Positions 53,186 through 62,256 of a stretch of 64,000 nucleotides of DNA are shown here, in pieces. How positions within the stretch are numbered: position 1 is the first letter of the stretch; the number at the start of each line of letters is the position of its first letter. A model generated the notes under the pieces. That model was not told the DNA's origin, did no database searches, and saw only the letters and a list, made by a program, of their open reading frames with translations. This DNA comes from Actinoplanes italicus (GTDB lineage: Bacteria > Actinomycetota > Actinomycetes > Mycobacteriales > Micromonosporaceae): assembly GCF_003001815.1 (NCBI RefSeq), contig NZ_PVMZ01000006.1, forward strand, positions 248,001-312,000, read 5' to 3'. The translations under genes were made by a program, and so were the position numbers.

Positions 53186-53800
53186 TCACGGCACCGCTAC
53201 CGGAGCCGACCACCGGCGATAGAGCGCCAGGATCCGCAGCCCGGTCATCAGCACGGCGGCGGCCACGAGCGGCGCCACCCCGGTCTGTTCGAGCCGGTGC
53301 AGGACAGCCACCAGCACGGCGCCGCCGAGGGCGACGACCGCGTAGATCTCCTTCTGAAGCACCACCGGGATCTCGCCGGTGAGCAGGTCACGGATCACGC
53401 CTCCGCCGATGGCTGTGAGCATCCCCACGAGACAGGCGCCGACCGCCGGCACGCCCGCTTCGAGCGCCTTCAGCGTGCCGGTCACGGTGAACAGGCCGAG
53501 GCCGGCGGCGTCGAGCACGAGCACGGTCCGCCGCACCCGGTGCAGCGCCGGGTGCAGCCAGAAGGCCGCCACCGATGCGGCCACCGCGGTCATCGCATAC
53601 CGCCAGTCGGCGAAGGCCAGCGGGGGGACCGCGCCGATCACGACGTCACGCAGGATGCCACCACCGAGCGCGGCCGCGAAGCCGACGAACGCGACACCGA
53701 ACAGATCGAGTCGTTTCGCGACGCCGGCCGAGGCACCCGAGGCGGCGAACACCGCCACACCGATCAGATCCGCGACGAGCAGCGGGTATCCGCCCGTCAC
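53186..53800 (-). CDS. TRIC-type (UPF0126) cation-channel family membrane protein
   Basis: A 204-residue, seven-helix membrane protein of the trimeric intracellular cation channel family. The internal duplication shows as GVAFVGFAAALGGGILRDVV and GMLTAIGGGVIRDLLTGEIP. It probably conducts small cations across the inner membrane. The GTG start lies seven bases downstream of the DUF3039 stop, so they form one transcript ending in the hairpin at 53120-53147. Confidence 0.9.
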   Translation of the reverse strand: MTGGYPLLVADLIGVAVFAASGASAGVAKRLDLFGVAFVGFAAALGGGILRDVVIGAVPPLAFADWRYAMTAVAASVAAFWLHPALHRVRRTVLVLDAAGLGLFTVTGTLKALEAGVPAVGACLVGMLTAIGGGVIRDLLTGEIPVVLQKEIYAVVALGGAVLVAVLHRLEQTGVAPLVAAAVLMTGLRILALYRRWSAPVAVP

Positions 53801-53807
53801 GACTTGA

Positions 53808-54026
53808 TCAGGCCTTCATGGCTTCGTAGACCTCCTTGCACTGCGGGCACACCGGTGATCCGGGTTTCGGCGACTTGGTCACCGGGAAGGTCTCGCCGCA
53901 GAGAGCGATCACGAAGGTGCCCATGACGGCACTCTCGGCGATCTTCTCCTTGCGCACGTAGTGGAACATCTCGGGACCGGTGTCGGCGTCCTTAAGCTCC
54001 GGACGCTCCAGGATCTGGGTGCTCAC
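53808..54026 (-). CDS. DUF3039 family protein
   Basis: A 72-residue actinobacterial protein: MSTQILERPELKDADTGPEM, FHYVRKEKIAESAVMGTFVI, ALCGETFPVTKSPKPGSPVC with CPQCKEV. The conserved CG...CPQC may bind zinc. The GTG at 54026 has agaaggg nine bases upstream. Divergent from psuG by 108 bases. Function unknown. Confidence 0.88.
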   Translation of the reverse strand: MSTQILERPELKDADTGPEMFHYVRKEKIAESAVMGTFVIALCGETFPVTKSPKPGSPVCPQCKEVYEAMKA

Positions 54027-54134
54027 AGGTATCTGCCCTTCTGAGGTAAGCCAAGCTCCAGCCGTCAAGTCTGACACCTCACGCCTGACCGGTCCAACGA
54101 CAACGCAGCCGGTGAGCGCCGTAGCGTAGATCCC

Positions 54135-55085
54135 GTGACTGACTTCGCGATTCGATACGGCGAGCATGTGCTTCGTGCCCGCCGGGACGGCCGGCCGGTG
54201 GTGGCCCTGGAGAGCACGATCATCTCGCACGGGCTGCCGCACCCCGACAACATCCGGGTGGCGGGCGAGATCGAGCAGGCCGTCCGGGACAACGGTGCGG
54301 TCCCGGCCACGATCGGCATGATCGACGGCGAGGTGATCGTCGGGCTGGAGGACGCCCAGGTCCAGCGGCTGGCGTCCGCCGAGGCGGTGGCCAAGCTCTC
54401 GATCCGGGACCTGGCGATCGCGGCGGCCCGGCGCGCCGACGGGGCGACCACGGTCGCCGCCACCAGCGCCATCGCGGCAGCCGCGGGCATCGGCGTGTTC
54501 GCCACCGGCGGGCTGGGCGGCGTGCACCGCGAGGCGAACGTCACATACGACGAGTCGGCCGACCTGACCGCGCTGGCCCGGACGCCGATCGTGGTGGTCT
54601 GCGCCGGGGTGAAGTCGATCCTGGACGTCGGCGCCACCCTGGAGCGCCTGGAGACCCTCGGCGTCTCGGTGGCCGGTTACCGTACCCACCGGTTCCCGGG
54701 CTTCTTCATCACCGACGGCGGCTTCGACCTCGACTGGCAGCTGGACTCGCCGGAGCAGGTCGCCGACTTCATCCGGGCCCGCGACGACCAGGGTGTCGCC
54801 GAGAGCGCGCTGGTGCTGGCCAACCCGCTGCCGGCCGACGAGCAGCTGGACCCGGCGCTGCACGACCGGACCCTGGCCACCGGGCTGAACCTGCTGGCCG
54901 AGCAGAACATCAGCGGCAAGGCGGTAACCCCGTTCCTGCTCGGTCACTTCCACTCCAGCACCGAGGGCAGGAGCCTGGCGGTCAACATCCGGATCATCCT
55001 GCGCAACGCCGCCCTCGCCGCGAAGATCGCGGTGGCCGCGACCGACGGCTCGGCGGCACCGGTCGGCTTCGCCGTACCGGCATGA
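54135..55085 (+). CDS. psuG: Pseudouridine-5'-phosphate glycosidase
   Basis: A 316-residue PsuG enzyme that splits pseudouridine 5'-phosphate into uracil and ribose 5-phosphate. Blocks: RPVVALESTIISHGLPHPDN, VPATIGMIDGEVIVGL, AKLSIRDLAIAAARRADGAT, FATGGLGGVHREANVTYDES, CAGVKSILDVGATLERLETL. Length as usual. The last four bases overlap the PfkB-type kinase, which supplies the substrate, so the two genes make the RNA-nucleoside salvage pathway. Confidence 0.95.
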   Translation: MTDFAIRYGEHVLRARRDGRPVVALESTIISHGLPHPDNIRVAGEIEQAVRDNGAVPATIGMIDGEVIVGLEDAQVQRLASAEAVAKLSIRDLAIAAARRADGATTVAATSAIAAAAGIGVFATGGLGGVHREANVTYDESADLTALARTPIVVVCAGVKSILDVGATLERLETLGVSVAGYRTHRFPGFFITDGGFDLDWQLDSPEQVADFIRARDDQGVAESALVLANPLPADEQLDPALHDRTLATGLNLLAEQNISGKAVTPFLLGHFHSSTEGRSLAVNIRIILRNAALAAKIAVAATDGSAAPVGFAVPA

Positions 55086-55963
55086 TCCTCGTCGTCGGCG
55101 ACCTGGTCACCGACGTCCTGGTCGAGCACGACGGAGAGATCCGGGCCGGCTCGGACACGGACGCGGCGATCCGGGTCGCCGGGGGCGGTCAGGGCGCGAA
55201 CACGGCGGCCTGGCTGGCCCACGCGGGTCACGAGGTGACCCTGATCGCGGCGGTCGGCGACGACCAGGCCGGCCGGGACCGGGTGGCCGAGCTCACGGCG
55301 GCCGGGGTGCGCTGTGCGGTACAGATCCTCCCGGGTGTCGCGACCGGCAGCGTGGTGGTGCTCACGGGGGTGGCCGAGCGCACGATGATCACCGATCGGG
55401 GCGCGTCGCTGCTCCTCGATCCCGGCCACGTCACCGCGGCGATCGCCGATGCGCCGGCCGGGAGCCATCTGCACCTCTCCGGCTATCCCCTGCTGCACGC
55501 CGGATCCCGTCCGGCGGGCCTGGCGGCCCTCACGGCCGCTTCCTCGAGGGGACTCACGGTGAGCGTCGACGCGGCGTCGGCGGCCCCGTTGCGGGACGCC
55601 GGGGCCGGGGCCTTCCTGGATTGGGTACGGGAGACCGACGTGCTCCTGTGCAACGCGGACGAGGCCGACGTGCTGGCCGGTCCGGGCGGTGCGGCCGGGC
55701 AGGCGGGCCGGCTGACCGCGCACGTGCGCAACGCCGTGGTCAAGCAGGGCGCCGCCGGGGCGGTGTGGGCCGGCCGGGACGGAAAGGTGTGGTCGGTGGC
55801 GGCGCGTGCCGTACCGCTGAAGGATCCGACCGGCGCCGGTGACGCCTTCGCCGCCGGCCTGCTCACCGCATGGTGTTCCGGCGCCGGGCCGGCGGCAGCG
55901 TTAGAGGCCGGGAGCGCGCTGGGCGCCGCGGCCGTCTCCCGGATCGGCGCCCGCCCGGCCTAG
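55082..55963 (+). CDS. psuK: PfkB family kinase, probable pseudouridine kinase
   Basis: A 293-residue ribokinase-fold sugar kinase: VGDLVTDVLVEHDGEIRAGS, GGGQGANTAAWLAHAGHEVT, and the PfkB signature DPTGAGDAFAAGLLTAW with the catalytic Asp. Coupling to psuG (ATGA overlap) makes pseudouridine the likely substrate, converted to pseudouridine 5'-phosphate with ATP. The 3' end overlaps the DUF3099 gene by 63 bases in convergent orientation. Confidence 0.85.
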   Translation: MILVVGDLVTDVLVEHDGEIRAGSDTDAAIRVAGGGQGANTAAWLAHAGHEVTLIAAVGDDQAGRDRVAELTAAGVRCAVQILPGVATGSVVVLTGVAERTMITDRGASLLLDPGHVTAAIADAPAGSHLHLSGYPLLHAGSRPAGLAALTAASSRGLTVSVDAASAAPLRDAGAGAFLDWVRETDVLLCNADEADVLAGPGGAAGQAGRLTAHVRNAVVKQGAAGAVWAGRDGKVWSVAARAVPLKDPTGAGDAFAAGLLTAWCSGAGPAAALEAGSALGAAAVSRIGARPA

Positions 55964-56329
55964 CTTCGGTTCCTCGACGATCTCGGCGTCGATGGTGATG
56001 TAGTCGGGCTCGGGTGCCGGCTGCTCCAGAGACCGGCGCACGTCCTCGCGGGCGGCCGCGTCGGCGGCCCGCTCCTCCTTGCTCTTGGGAGGCCGATCGT
56101 TCGCGATCAGCACCGCCATCCACGGCAACAGCACCATGCCGAGGGCACAGAGGCCCAGCCAGAGGGGTAACCACGGCACCTGGGCGCTGATCAGGATCCC
56201 GCCGAGGATGAGGCATCCGGCACGGACGCTCATCATCGAGACGTAGCGGATCTGGCGGCTGCGGAGTTGATCGTCCTGGCTGCGAGCGGCGTCGGTGATC
56301 AACACCGGACGCTCCGGGTGTTTCTTCAC
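55901..56329 (-). CDS. DUF3099 family membrane protein
   Basis: A 142-residue protein with two membrane helices (about 31-53 and 56-75: MSVRAGCLILGGILISAQVP, LGLCALGMVLLPWMAVLI) and a charged C-terminal tail (KSKEERAADAAAREDVRRSL). N-terminal HPERPVLITDAARSQDDQLR fits DUF3099. Its last 63 bases, coding for GADPGDGRGAQRAPGL, are antisense to psuK and may be a late extension. Function unknown. Confidence 0.82.
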   Translation of the reverse strand: MKKHPERPVLITDAARSQDDQLRSRQIRYVSMMSVRAGCLILGGILISAQVPWLPLWLGLCALGMVLLPWMAVLIANDRPPKSKEERAADAAAREDVRRSLEQPAPEPDYITIDAEIVEEPKLGRAGADPGDGRGAQRAPGL

Positions 56330-56396
56330 GCGAGGTCTCCGATCGACCCCGTCATCCTCCCACCGGACGGGCCGTCATGCCCACCGGGGCGCGGAC

Positions 56397-56975
56397 TCAG
56401 GACTCTTTCGCAGCCTTCGCCTCAGCCTTGACCTGCTTCTTGTACGCCCGGACCCGCCCCAGGGACTCGGCGTCGACGATGTCGGCCACCGACCTGTAGG
56501 AGCCCTCCTCGCCGTAGCCGCCGGCCGCCTCACGCCAGCCGTCCGGCCGGACGTCGTAGAGCTTGCCGAGCAGCGCCACGAAGATCTGCGCCTTCTGCTT
56601 GCCGAACCCGGGCAGCGCGAAGATCCGCTTGTAGAGCTCGGCGCCGTTCGCCACGCCACGCCACAGGCCCGCGGCGTCACCGTCGTACTCGTCGGCGATC
56701 ACCCGGCAGACCTCCTGCACCCGGGCCGCCATCGCCTTCGGGAAGCGGTGCAGCGCCGGCGGCTCCGAGAAGATCGCGACCAGCGCCTCGGGGTCGAACT
56801 CGGCGAGCTCGACGGCGGTGGGCTCGTGGCCGAGCCGCTGCGCCAGCACCCACGGCGACGTGAACGCCTTCTCGAGCGTGATCTGCTGGTCCAGCACGAT
56901 GCCGAGGGTCACGGCGAGCGGGTCCCGGTTGAGCAGGTCGTTGGCTTCGGCGGGCACCGGCAGGGAGAACGTCAC
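56397..56975 (-). CDS. HhH-GPD base-excision DNA repair protein
   Basis: A 192-residue protein of the HhH-GPD superfamily (DNA glycosylase fold): PLAVTLGIVLDQQITLEKAF, and the helix-hairpin-helix IFALPGFGKQKAQIFVALLG, followed by a short basic tail (VRAYKKQVKAEAKAAKES). The catalytic Asp normally found after the hairpin is not clear; DVRPDG is the nearest candidate. It overlaps the GAF gene by four bases, so it ends the chemosensory operon. Confidence 0.85.
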   Translation of the reverse strand: MTFSLPVPAEANDLLNRDPLAVTLGIVLDQQITLEKAFTSPWVLAQRLGHEPTAVELAEFDPEALVAIFSEPPALHRFPKAMAARVQEVCRVIADEYDGDAAGLWRGVANGAELYKRIFALPGFGKQKAQIFVALLGKLYDVRPDGWREAAGGYGEEGSYRSVADIVDAESLGRVRAYKKQVKAEAKAAKES

Positions 56976-57502
56976 GGCTCCATGATGTCAGGCTCGGCCC
57001 GGGCTTCGATGCGGCGGACCGCCTCGTCCGCGAGATCCTGCAGAACGCACAGCTGGCCTTCGCCGAACTCGCGGGGCCGTACGTCCAGGCCGCAGAGCCC
57101 GCCGACCACGTGCCCGTTGCTCATGATCAGCGGAGCCGCGATGTAGGACCGCACGCCCTCGACCGTGACCAGCGGATTCTCCCGATGGTCCGGCTCGGTG
57201 GCGAAGTCACCGACGAACCAGCCCGCGCGGGACCTCAGCATCGGCAGGCAGAACGCCCACTCGATGGGAGTACCGCCCGCCTCGCCGATCCACGCCGGGA
57301 TCGGGCCGACCCCGGCGAGGAAGACCTGCGCGCCGTCGAGCAGGACGCTGATCACGGCGAACGGCGTGTCCATCCGGTCCGTGACGGATTCCACGATCTC
57401 GGTGAGGTACGGCCGCTCGATCTGCAGATCCACCCCGGCACGGGCGAGGGCGAGGAGCCGCCGCCGATCGGACAGCTCCGGGTAGTAGGTGCCAAGCGTC
57501 AC
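56972..57502 (-). CDS. GAF-domain protein
   Basis: A 176-residue protein with one GAF domain (about 35-165): LTEIVESVTDRMDTPFAVIS, VLLDGAQVFLAGVGPIPAWI, ENPLVTVEGVRSYIAAPLIM, and VVGGLCGLDVRPREFGEGQL. GAF domains bind small ligands; the ligand is unknown. The GTG at 57502 overlaps the preceding stop (GTGA), and its own stop overlaps the HhH gene, so it is part of the chemosensory transcript. It may give a second sensory input. Confidence 0.85.
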   Translation of the reverse strand: MTLGTYYPELSDRRRLLALARAGVDLQIERPYLTEIVESVTDRMDTPFAVISVLLDGAQVFLAGVGPIPAWIGEAGGTPIEWAFCLPMLRSRAGWFVGDFATEPDHRENPLVTVEGVRSYIAAPLIMSNGHVVGGLCGLDVRPREFGEGQLCVLQDLADEAVRRIEARAEPDIMEP

Positions 57503-57771
57503 GCTCTGACCGTCCGCGCCAGAGCCTCGTAGGTGATGATCCGGACCTTGAGGGAGCGCCCGGCCACCCGGCTCAGCTCGCCCACCTCCATGACGTGTTC
57601 GGCGACCCGGCGCAGCTCGGCCGAGGTGCTGACCGGCCGACGCAGGCCGAGCGCCTGCACCGACAGGTTCCACAGGCCCTCGGCCATCTGCGGGCCGACG
57701 AGGTCCGCGAGGGCCTTCACGGCGTCCTGCTCGGTCGGCCGATCGTGGCCGTGATTCTCGACGCGGGCCAT
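57499..57771 (-). CDS. Small unknown protein of the chemosensory operon
   Basis: A 90-residue soluble helical protein: MARVENHGHDRPTEQDAVKA, LADLVGPQMAEGLWNLSVQA, TSAELRRVAEHVMEVGELSR, LKVRIITYEALARTVRA. I do not recognise it. The ATG at 57771 has gagagg eight bases upstream; an in-frame start at 57798 exists. It lies between the chemoreceptor and the GAF gene, overlapping the latter by four bases, so it is translated with them. Confidence 0.7.
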   Translation of the reverse strand: MARVENHGHDRPTEQDAVKALADLVGPQMAEGLWNLSVQALGLRRPVSTSAELRRVAEHVMEVGELSRVAGRSLKVRIITYEALARTVRA

Positions 57772-57804
57772 GGGCTGTGCCTCTCGCTGGATTCGCAACG
57801 ACGG

Positions 57805-58851
57805 TCAGAACAGTTCGATGAGGGGTTCGGCGTCCGCGTGGGCGGGGCCACCCGTCTGCGCGGCGTGGGTGCTCCGCTGCCGGGACATCACGTGTTTGGC
57901 GCGGAGAGCCTCCACGCTGATCACCCGTGACATGAGTTCCTCCTCGGTGAGGCCGCCGCGGGCGTACGCCACGACGTCCTCCGACTGCCGGCGGACGTCG
58001 ACGACCGCCTCCGCCACGTGCTCCAGCATCTGCCGGGTGATGTCCTGGAACTGGACGTGCCCGACGGCGCCGGTCGTCTCCGTGGTCAGCGCGGCCGAAC
58101 TGCGCTGCACCTGGTCCGCGGCGTTCACGGTGTCCTTGAGGATGCCGGCGACCAGCTCCGACATCTCCCGTTGAGCGTTCGCGATGCCGCCGAGCCGGCG
58201 GGTCATCGCCGTCTCCTCGTTCGTCTGCGGGATCTCCTGCTCCCGGTCGAACTGGCTGTCGTCGGAGAGGACCGCGTCCAGCCTGGCGGTCAGGTCGCCG
58301 ATGCTCGAACCGATGCCGTGCGCGGCCTCGGCCGACCGGTGGGCCAGCTTGCGGACCTCGTCGGCGACGACGGAGAAGCCCTCGCCCGCCTCACCGGCCC
58401 GGACCGCCTCGATCATCGCGTTCAACGCGAGGATGTTGGTGGCCCGGCTGACCTCCTCGATCTGCTTGACGTGCTGGTCGAGCTCCCGCATCTGATCGAC
58501 CAGCGCCCGGATCTGTTGGTCACGGTGCAGGAAGTACGAGATGAGGCGGCCCACCAGCTGGTCGTTGCTGGAACTGACCTGGCTCAGCTCGGTCTCGGTC
58601 CGGCCGAGGGTGCCGGCGAGCTGCGCCACGTCGCCGGCCATCACCTCCGCCAGGGAGTCCACCTTCACCAGCTGCTGGATGATCGCGGTCGCGGCCTCAT
58701 CGGTCTGCGCGATGACGTCGTGGACGTGGCCGTCGACCACGTCGCAGTACGCGGGAACCGGATCCAGGGCGGTGGCCACGGCGTCCGGGCGCACGGACTG
58801 TTCCTCCGGCGCGGCCGTCGCCGGCGAGAGTCTGCGAAGAAGACTTGGCAT
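57805..58851 (-). CDS. Soluble methyl-accepting chemotaxis protein
   Basis: A 348-residue receptor without membrane helices, HAMP or known ligand domain. Residues 1-80 are helical ([20 protein letters not shown]), followed by a long coiled-coil signalling domain with the conserved tip [20 protein letters not shown] and [20 protein letters not shown], the site that contacts CheA/CheW. The C-terminal end (about 300-348) is a charged extension. Being cytosolic it would sense an internal cue or a partner. It lies 28 bases after the response regulator. Confidence 0.92.
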   Translation of the reverse strand: MPSLLRRLSPATAAPEEQSVRPDAVATALDPVPAYCDVVDGHVHDVIAQTDEAATAIIQQLVKVDSLAEVMAGDVAQLAGTLGRTETELSQVSSSNDQLVGRLISYFLHRDQQIRALVDQMRELDQHVKQIEEVSRATNILALNAMIEAVRAGEAGEGFSVVADEVRKLAHRSAEAAHGIGSSIGDLTARLDAVLSDDSQFDREQEIPQTNEETAMTRRLGGIANAQREMSELVAGILKDTVNAADQVQRSSAALTTETTGAVGHVQFQDITRQMLEHVAEAVVDVRRQSEDVVAYARGGLTEEELMSRVISVEALRAKHVMSRQRSTHAAQTGGPAHADAEPLIELF

Positions 58852-58879
58852 GGAGACCTCCGTTTCGCCGGTCTGGGGC

Positions 58880-59251
58880 TCAGGCCCCGGGCAGAACCTG
58901 CTTGATCACACCGAGGAGCTGGTCCGGGCCGACCGGCTTGACCAGCCAGCCGGTGGCCCCGGCAGCCTTCGCCTCGGCGCGCTTGGTCGCCTCCGACTCG
59001 GTGGTCAGCATGAGGATCGGGGTGAAACGCATACCGGGGGCCTTGCGGGCCTCGCGGGCGAACGTGATCCCGTCCATCTGCGGCATGTTCACGTCGCTGA
59101 TGATCAGGTTCGGCTTGACGCCCTTGCCGAGCTTGTCGAGCGCCTCCTTGCCGTGGCCGGCGGTCTCCACGGCGTAACCCGCCTTGGTCAGGATGGCCTT
59201 CAGGCTCATGAGCATGGTGGCGGAGTCGTCGACGAGCATCACAGTGGTCAT
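58880..59251 (-). CDS. cheY: CheY-like response regulator (second in cluster)
   Basis: A 123-residue stand-alone receiver: [20 protein letters not shown], phospho-acceptor Asp53 in [14 protein letters not shown]83 or T84 in ILMLTTESE and Lys105 in GWLVKPVGP. The effect of phosphorylation is unknown; flagellar binding or phosphate sink are possible. It overlaps the STAS-like gene by four bases. Confidence 0.93.
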   Translation of the reverse strand: MTTVMLVDDSATMLMSLKAILTKAGYAVETAGHGKEALDKLGKGVKPNLIISDVNMPQMDGITFAREARKAPGMRFTPILMLTTESEATKRAEAKAAGATGWLVKPVGPDQLLGVIKQVLPGA

Positions 59252-59523
59252 GGAGGATCGCTTCCCTGCTTGTTGGCTGGGCCGCTGCTCCCGGTGAGCA
59301 GCGGCAGCACCTGAGCCGCCAGGAAGGCGTCATTCGGTGCTGAAGAAATCTTCGGACGGAAAAGAAGCAGGGCCTGGAGTGCGCCGGTGTGCAGATGGTT
59401 GCAACGGCGCAGGGAGACCTTCGGCCGCTTGGCCGCACGCAGCCAGCCGGCCAGCTGTTCGACCTCGTCGACGGTCACCACACCGACCAGGTTCGCGGTC
59501 TCGTCATGCAACTCGAGCGGCAA
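59248..59523 (-). CDS. Small STAS-like protein of the chemosensory operon
   Basis: A 91-residue protein with a STAS-like pattern: MPLELHDETANLVGVVTVDE, VEQLAGWLRAAKRPKVSLRR and the helix CNHLHTGALQALLLFRPKIS. STAS proteins often act as phospho-switches; the Ser/Thr expected at the switch is not obvious (HTG could be it). Its first 20 bases overlap the 3' end of cheA and its end overlaps cheY, so translational coupling is tight. Confidence 0.65.
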   Translation of the reverse strand: MPLELHDETANLVGVVTVDEVEQLAGWLRAAKRPKVSLRRCNHLHTGALQALLLFRPKISSAPNDAFLAAQVLPLLTGSSGPANKQGSDPP

Positions 59524-61864
59524 GGCCGAGCACCTCCTTCATGTTGAGCACCAGCAGGACCAGGCCGTCGCCGAGCAGCGCCGTGCCGGAGAACTCGTCG
59601 GCGTACGCGAGCAGGCCCTCCATCGGCTTCAGGATCACGTCGACCTCGCGGTGGAACTGCTCGACCAGCAGGCCCACGCGCTGGTTGTTCACGCTGACCA
59701 CCAGGATCGGGCGGTCGGCGCCCTCGGCGAGGGTGGACGGCATGTCCAGGGCACGGGCCAGGTCGATGACCGGCACCACCTCGCCGCGCATCATCACCAC
59801 CTCCTGGTGCAGCACCCGGCTCATCTCGCCGGCCGGGACGCGTACCGTCTCGACCACCAGGTCCACCGGGATGCCGAACCGCTGTCCACCGACGCTGAAC
59901 ACCATCACCTGGGTGACCGCCATCGACAGCGGGAGCCGTAGCCGGGTGGACGTGCCGTGACCGAACTTGGAACGCATGGTCACGGTGCCGCCGAGCTTCT
60001 CCACGCTGGCCCGGACGGCGTCCATGCCGACTCCCCGCCCCGACAGATCCGAAACCTGGTCGGCGGTCGAGAAGCCGGGGCGGAACACCAGGTCGACCGC
60101 CTCGGTCTCGGTCAGCGTCTCGAGCTCTTCCTCGGAGATCAGACCTTTCTCGTACGCCTTGCGCTTGACCCTTTCCGGGTCGACACCCCGCCCGTCGTCC
60201 GACACCTCCACGATCACCGCGTCGCCGTCGGCCACCGCCGCGAGAGTCAGCTTGGCCGCCGCGTGCTTGCCGGCCGCGATCCGCTCGTCGGACGTCTCGA
60301 TGCCGTGGTCGAGGCTGTTGCGCACCAGGTGCACCAGCGGGTCGCCGAGCGCTTCGATGACGTCCTTGTCGGCCATCGTGTCCTCGCCCTCGGTGACCAG
60401 CTCGATGGTCTTGCCGAGCCGCCGGCTGAGGTCCCGGACCAGCCGGGGGAACCGGCCGAACGCCACCGACAGCGGCAGCATCCGGACGTCCATCACGGCC
60501 GCCTGCAGTTCCTCGGCGATCCGGTGCAGACCGGCGTACTGGTCCTTGATCCGACGACTGAGCACCCGGCTGCCGAACTCCTCCTCGGCGGCGTCGGCGA
60601 GGAAGGTCAGGCCGTTCTTCGCCACGTTCAGCTCGCCGACCAACTCCATGAGCCGGTCCACCTTCTCCTGGTCGACCTTGAGTACCCGGGTACCGACCTG
60701 GCCGCCCGGGTCGTCGGCCCGCCCGACCGGTTCCTTCTCCTCGTGCGGCGCGACCGCCTGGGTCTGGAGCTGGGCCGGAATCGGAGCGACGGGTGCCGGC
60801 GCGGCCTCACCGGCGAGCCGGACCACCGTAGCGATCAGCTCGTCCGGGGAGGACTCGGCCACATCCACCGGCACGCCCAGCGCCCACGCCGCCGCGGCGA
60901 CCGCGTGCCGTACCGACCGGAGCCGGGCGCCCTCGGCCACCGCGCCCTCGAGCGTCAGCGCCCGGTGTGCGGCCTGCAGCACGGCACGGGCGTCGGCGGA
61001 CACCTCGGAGTCGATCACCGCGGTCACCACGACCGAGACCGCCTCCTCGGCCCTGAGCGGTGGCTCGCCGCTGAGGTGCCGGGTGATCGCGTCCGAGTCC
61101 AGCTCGACGATCTCGATCTGGTCCGGTACGTAGCGGAACAGATGGTTCAGCTCACCCATCGCGGCGCGGGTGACCACGACGAAGGAGAGCATGCAGGTGT
61201 ACTCGTCGTAGTCCTCCGGGGCGGGCCAGGCCTCCGGCTGCACGACCCCGAGCTTCTCCAGGGCGGGCACCTGCCGGACCAGATGCAGCGGGTCCTCGGC
61301 CCGGAAGAAGCAGTCGGTGTCCGGCGTGTACCAGACGAAACGCAGCGTGGAGGACGTGGTGGCGAGCCAGGCGGCCGTCTCGGTCAGCCACTCGGCGTCG
61401 AGCCAGGCCAGCCAGTCCGGCGCCACGTCGATCACCGGTGCCGGGACACCCGCGGTCCGGGCGGCGGCCGGTGCCGCCTCACCACCGAGCGGGGCCCGCA
61501 GCTTGGTGATCAGGCCGGCCGCGTCGGTGCCGGCGCTGGCGGGAAGCCGTTCGTGTGTCGTGACGTGCGCCAGCCAGCCCCGGATCAGGTCGAACGCCGC
61601 CAGCAGGTCGTCGGTCATGCCCGAGTCGAGCGTGAGCCGGCCTCCGCGTACCGCGTCCAGAAGGTCCTCGGCGGCATGGGTGAGCCGGGTCAGCTCAGGG
61701 AAGTCGAACAGGCCGGACGAGCCCTTGAACGTGTGCGCGGCCCGGAACACCTCGTTCACGAGCTCCGGATCGCCGGGCACCCGCTCCAGCTGGAGCAGCC
61801 CCTCGTCGACCTGGGCCAGCAGGTCGTTCGCCTCGGCGAGGAACTGGGCGAGCAGTGGGTTCAT
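59504..61864 (-). CDS. cheA: Chemotaxis histidine kinase CheA
   Basis: A 786-residue CheA. P1: Hpt domain with phospho-His44 in FRAAHTFKGSSGLFDFPELT. A regulatory region (about 145-370) includes VWYTPDTDCFFRAEDPLHLV and repeats of the P2-like type. P3 dimerisation (VDRLMELVGELNVAKNGLTF), P4 ATPase (HLVRNSLDHGIETSDERIAA; VEVSDDGRGVDPERV; SGRGVGMDAVRASVEKLGG), P5 CheW-like receptor coupling (about 640-786). Complete by family standard. It overlaps the cheY upstream (ATGA). Confidence 0.95.
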   Translation of the reverse strand: MNPLLAQFLAEANDLLAQVDEGLLQLERVPGDPELVNEVFRAAHTFKGSSGLFDFPELTRLTHAAEDLLDAVRGGRLTLDSGMTDDLLAAFDLIRGWLAHVTTHERLPASAGTDAAGLITKLRAPLGGEAAPAAARTAGVPAPVIDVAPDWLAWLDAEWLTETAAWLATTSSTLRFVWYTPDTDCFFRAEDPLHLVRQVPALEKLGVVQPEAWPAPEDYDEYTCMLSFVVVTRAAMGELNHLFRYVPDQIEIVELDSDAITRHLSGEPPLRAEEAVSVVVTAVIDSEVSADARAVLQAAHRALTLEGAVAEGARLRSVRHAVAAAAWALGVPVDVAESSPDELIATVVRLAGEAAPAPVAPIPAQLQTQAVAPHEEKEPVGRADDPGGQVGTRVLKVDQEKVDRLMELVGELNVAKNGLTFLADAAEEEFGSRVLSRRIKDQYAGLHRIAEELQAAVMDVRMLPLSVAFGRFPRLVRDLSRRLGKTIELVTEGEDTMADKDVIEALGDPLVHLVRNSLDHGIETSDERIAAGKHAAAKLTLAAVADGDAVIVEVSDDGRGVDPERVKRKAYEKGLISEEELETLTETEAVDLVFRPGFSTADQVSDLSGRGVGMDAVRASVEKLGGTVTMRSKFGHGTSTRLRLPLSMAVTQVMVFSVGGQRFGIPVDLVVETVRVPAGEMSRVLHQEVVMMRGEVVPVIDLARALDMPSTLAEGADRPILVVSVNNQRVGLLVEQFHREVDVILKPMEGLLAYADEFSGTALLGDGLVLLVLNMKEVLGLAARVA

Positions 61865-62256
61865 GCCGCCACCTCCGCTGTCAGCATGGTCGCCACCCGT
61901 ACGAGCCGATCGCCGTTGACCGGTTTGACGAGGTAGAGATTCGCCCCTGCCAGGTACGCCCGGTCGGCGTCGCCGGGCCGGTCCTCGGTGCTGATCATCA
62001 CGACCGGGGCAGCGCTGCCGACGTTCTCCGAGCGGAGGGCCTCGACGCAGGCGTAGCCGTTCATCTTCGGCATGTTGACGTCGACCACGAACAGGTCGAA
62101 ATCGGTGACGAGCGCCGCCTCGACGGCCTCCAGTCCGTTCGCCGCCTCGCTCACCTCGAAGCCGGCGCCGGTGAGCAGGCTGGAGTGATAGAGCCGCACG
62201 GTGGCGGCGTCGTCGACGACGAGCACCCGGGCTCTGGTCGCAGTGTCCGAGGTCAT
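61861..62256 (-). CDS. cheY: CheY-like response regulator (first in cluster)
   Basis: A 131-residue receiver: RARVLVVDDAATVRLYHSSL, phospho-acceptor Asp59 in DLFVVDVNMPKMNGYACVEA, S/T in VVMISTEDRPGDAD, Lys in NLYLVKPVNGDRL. The ATG at 62256 overlaps the cheR stop by one base; the end overlaps cheA. It is likely the direct partner of CheA. Confidence 0.93.
   Translation of the reverse strand: MTSDTATRARVLVVDDAATVRLYHSSLLTGAGFEVSEAANGLEAVEAALVTDFDLFVVDVNMPKMNGYACVEALRSENVGSAAPVVMISTEDRPGDADRAYLAGANLYLVKPVNGDRLVRVATMLTAEVAA

Noticed and set aside
59957..61936. Long plus-strand frame opposite cheA
   Set aside because: cheA has all five domains with intact motifs; the opposite frame has none.
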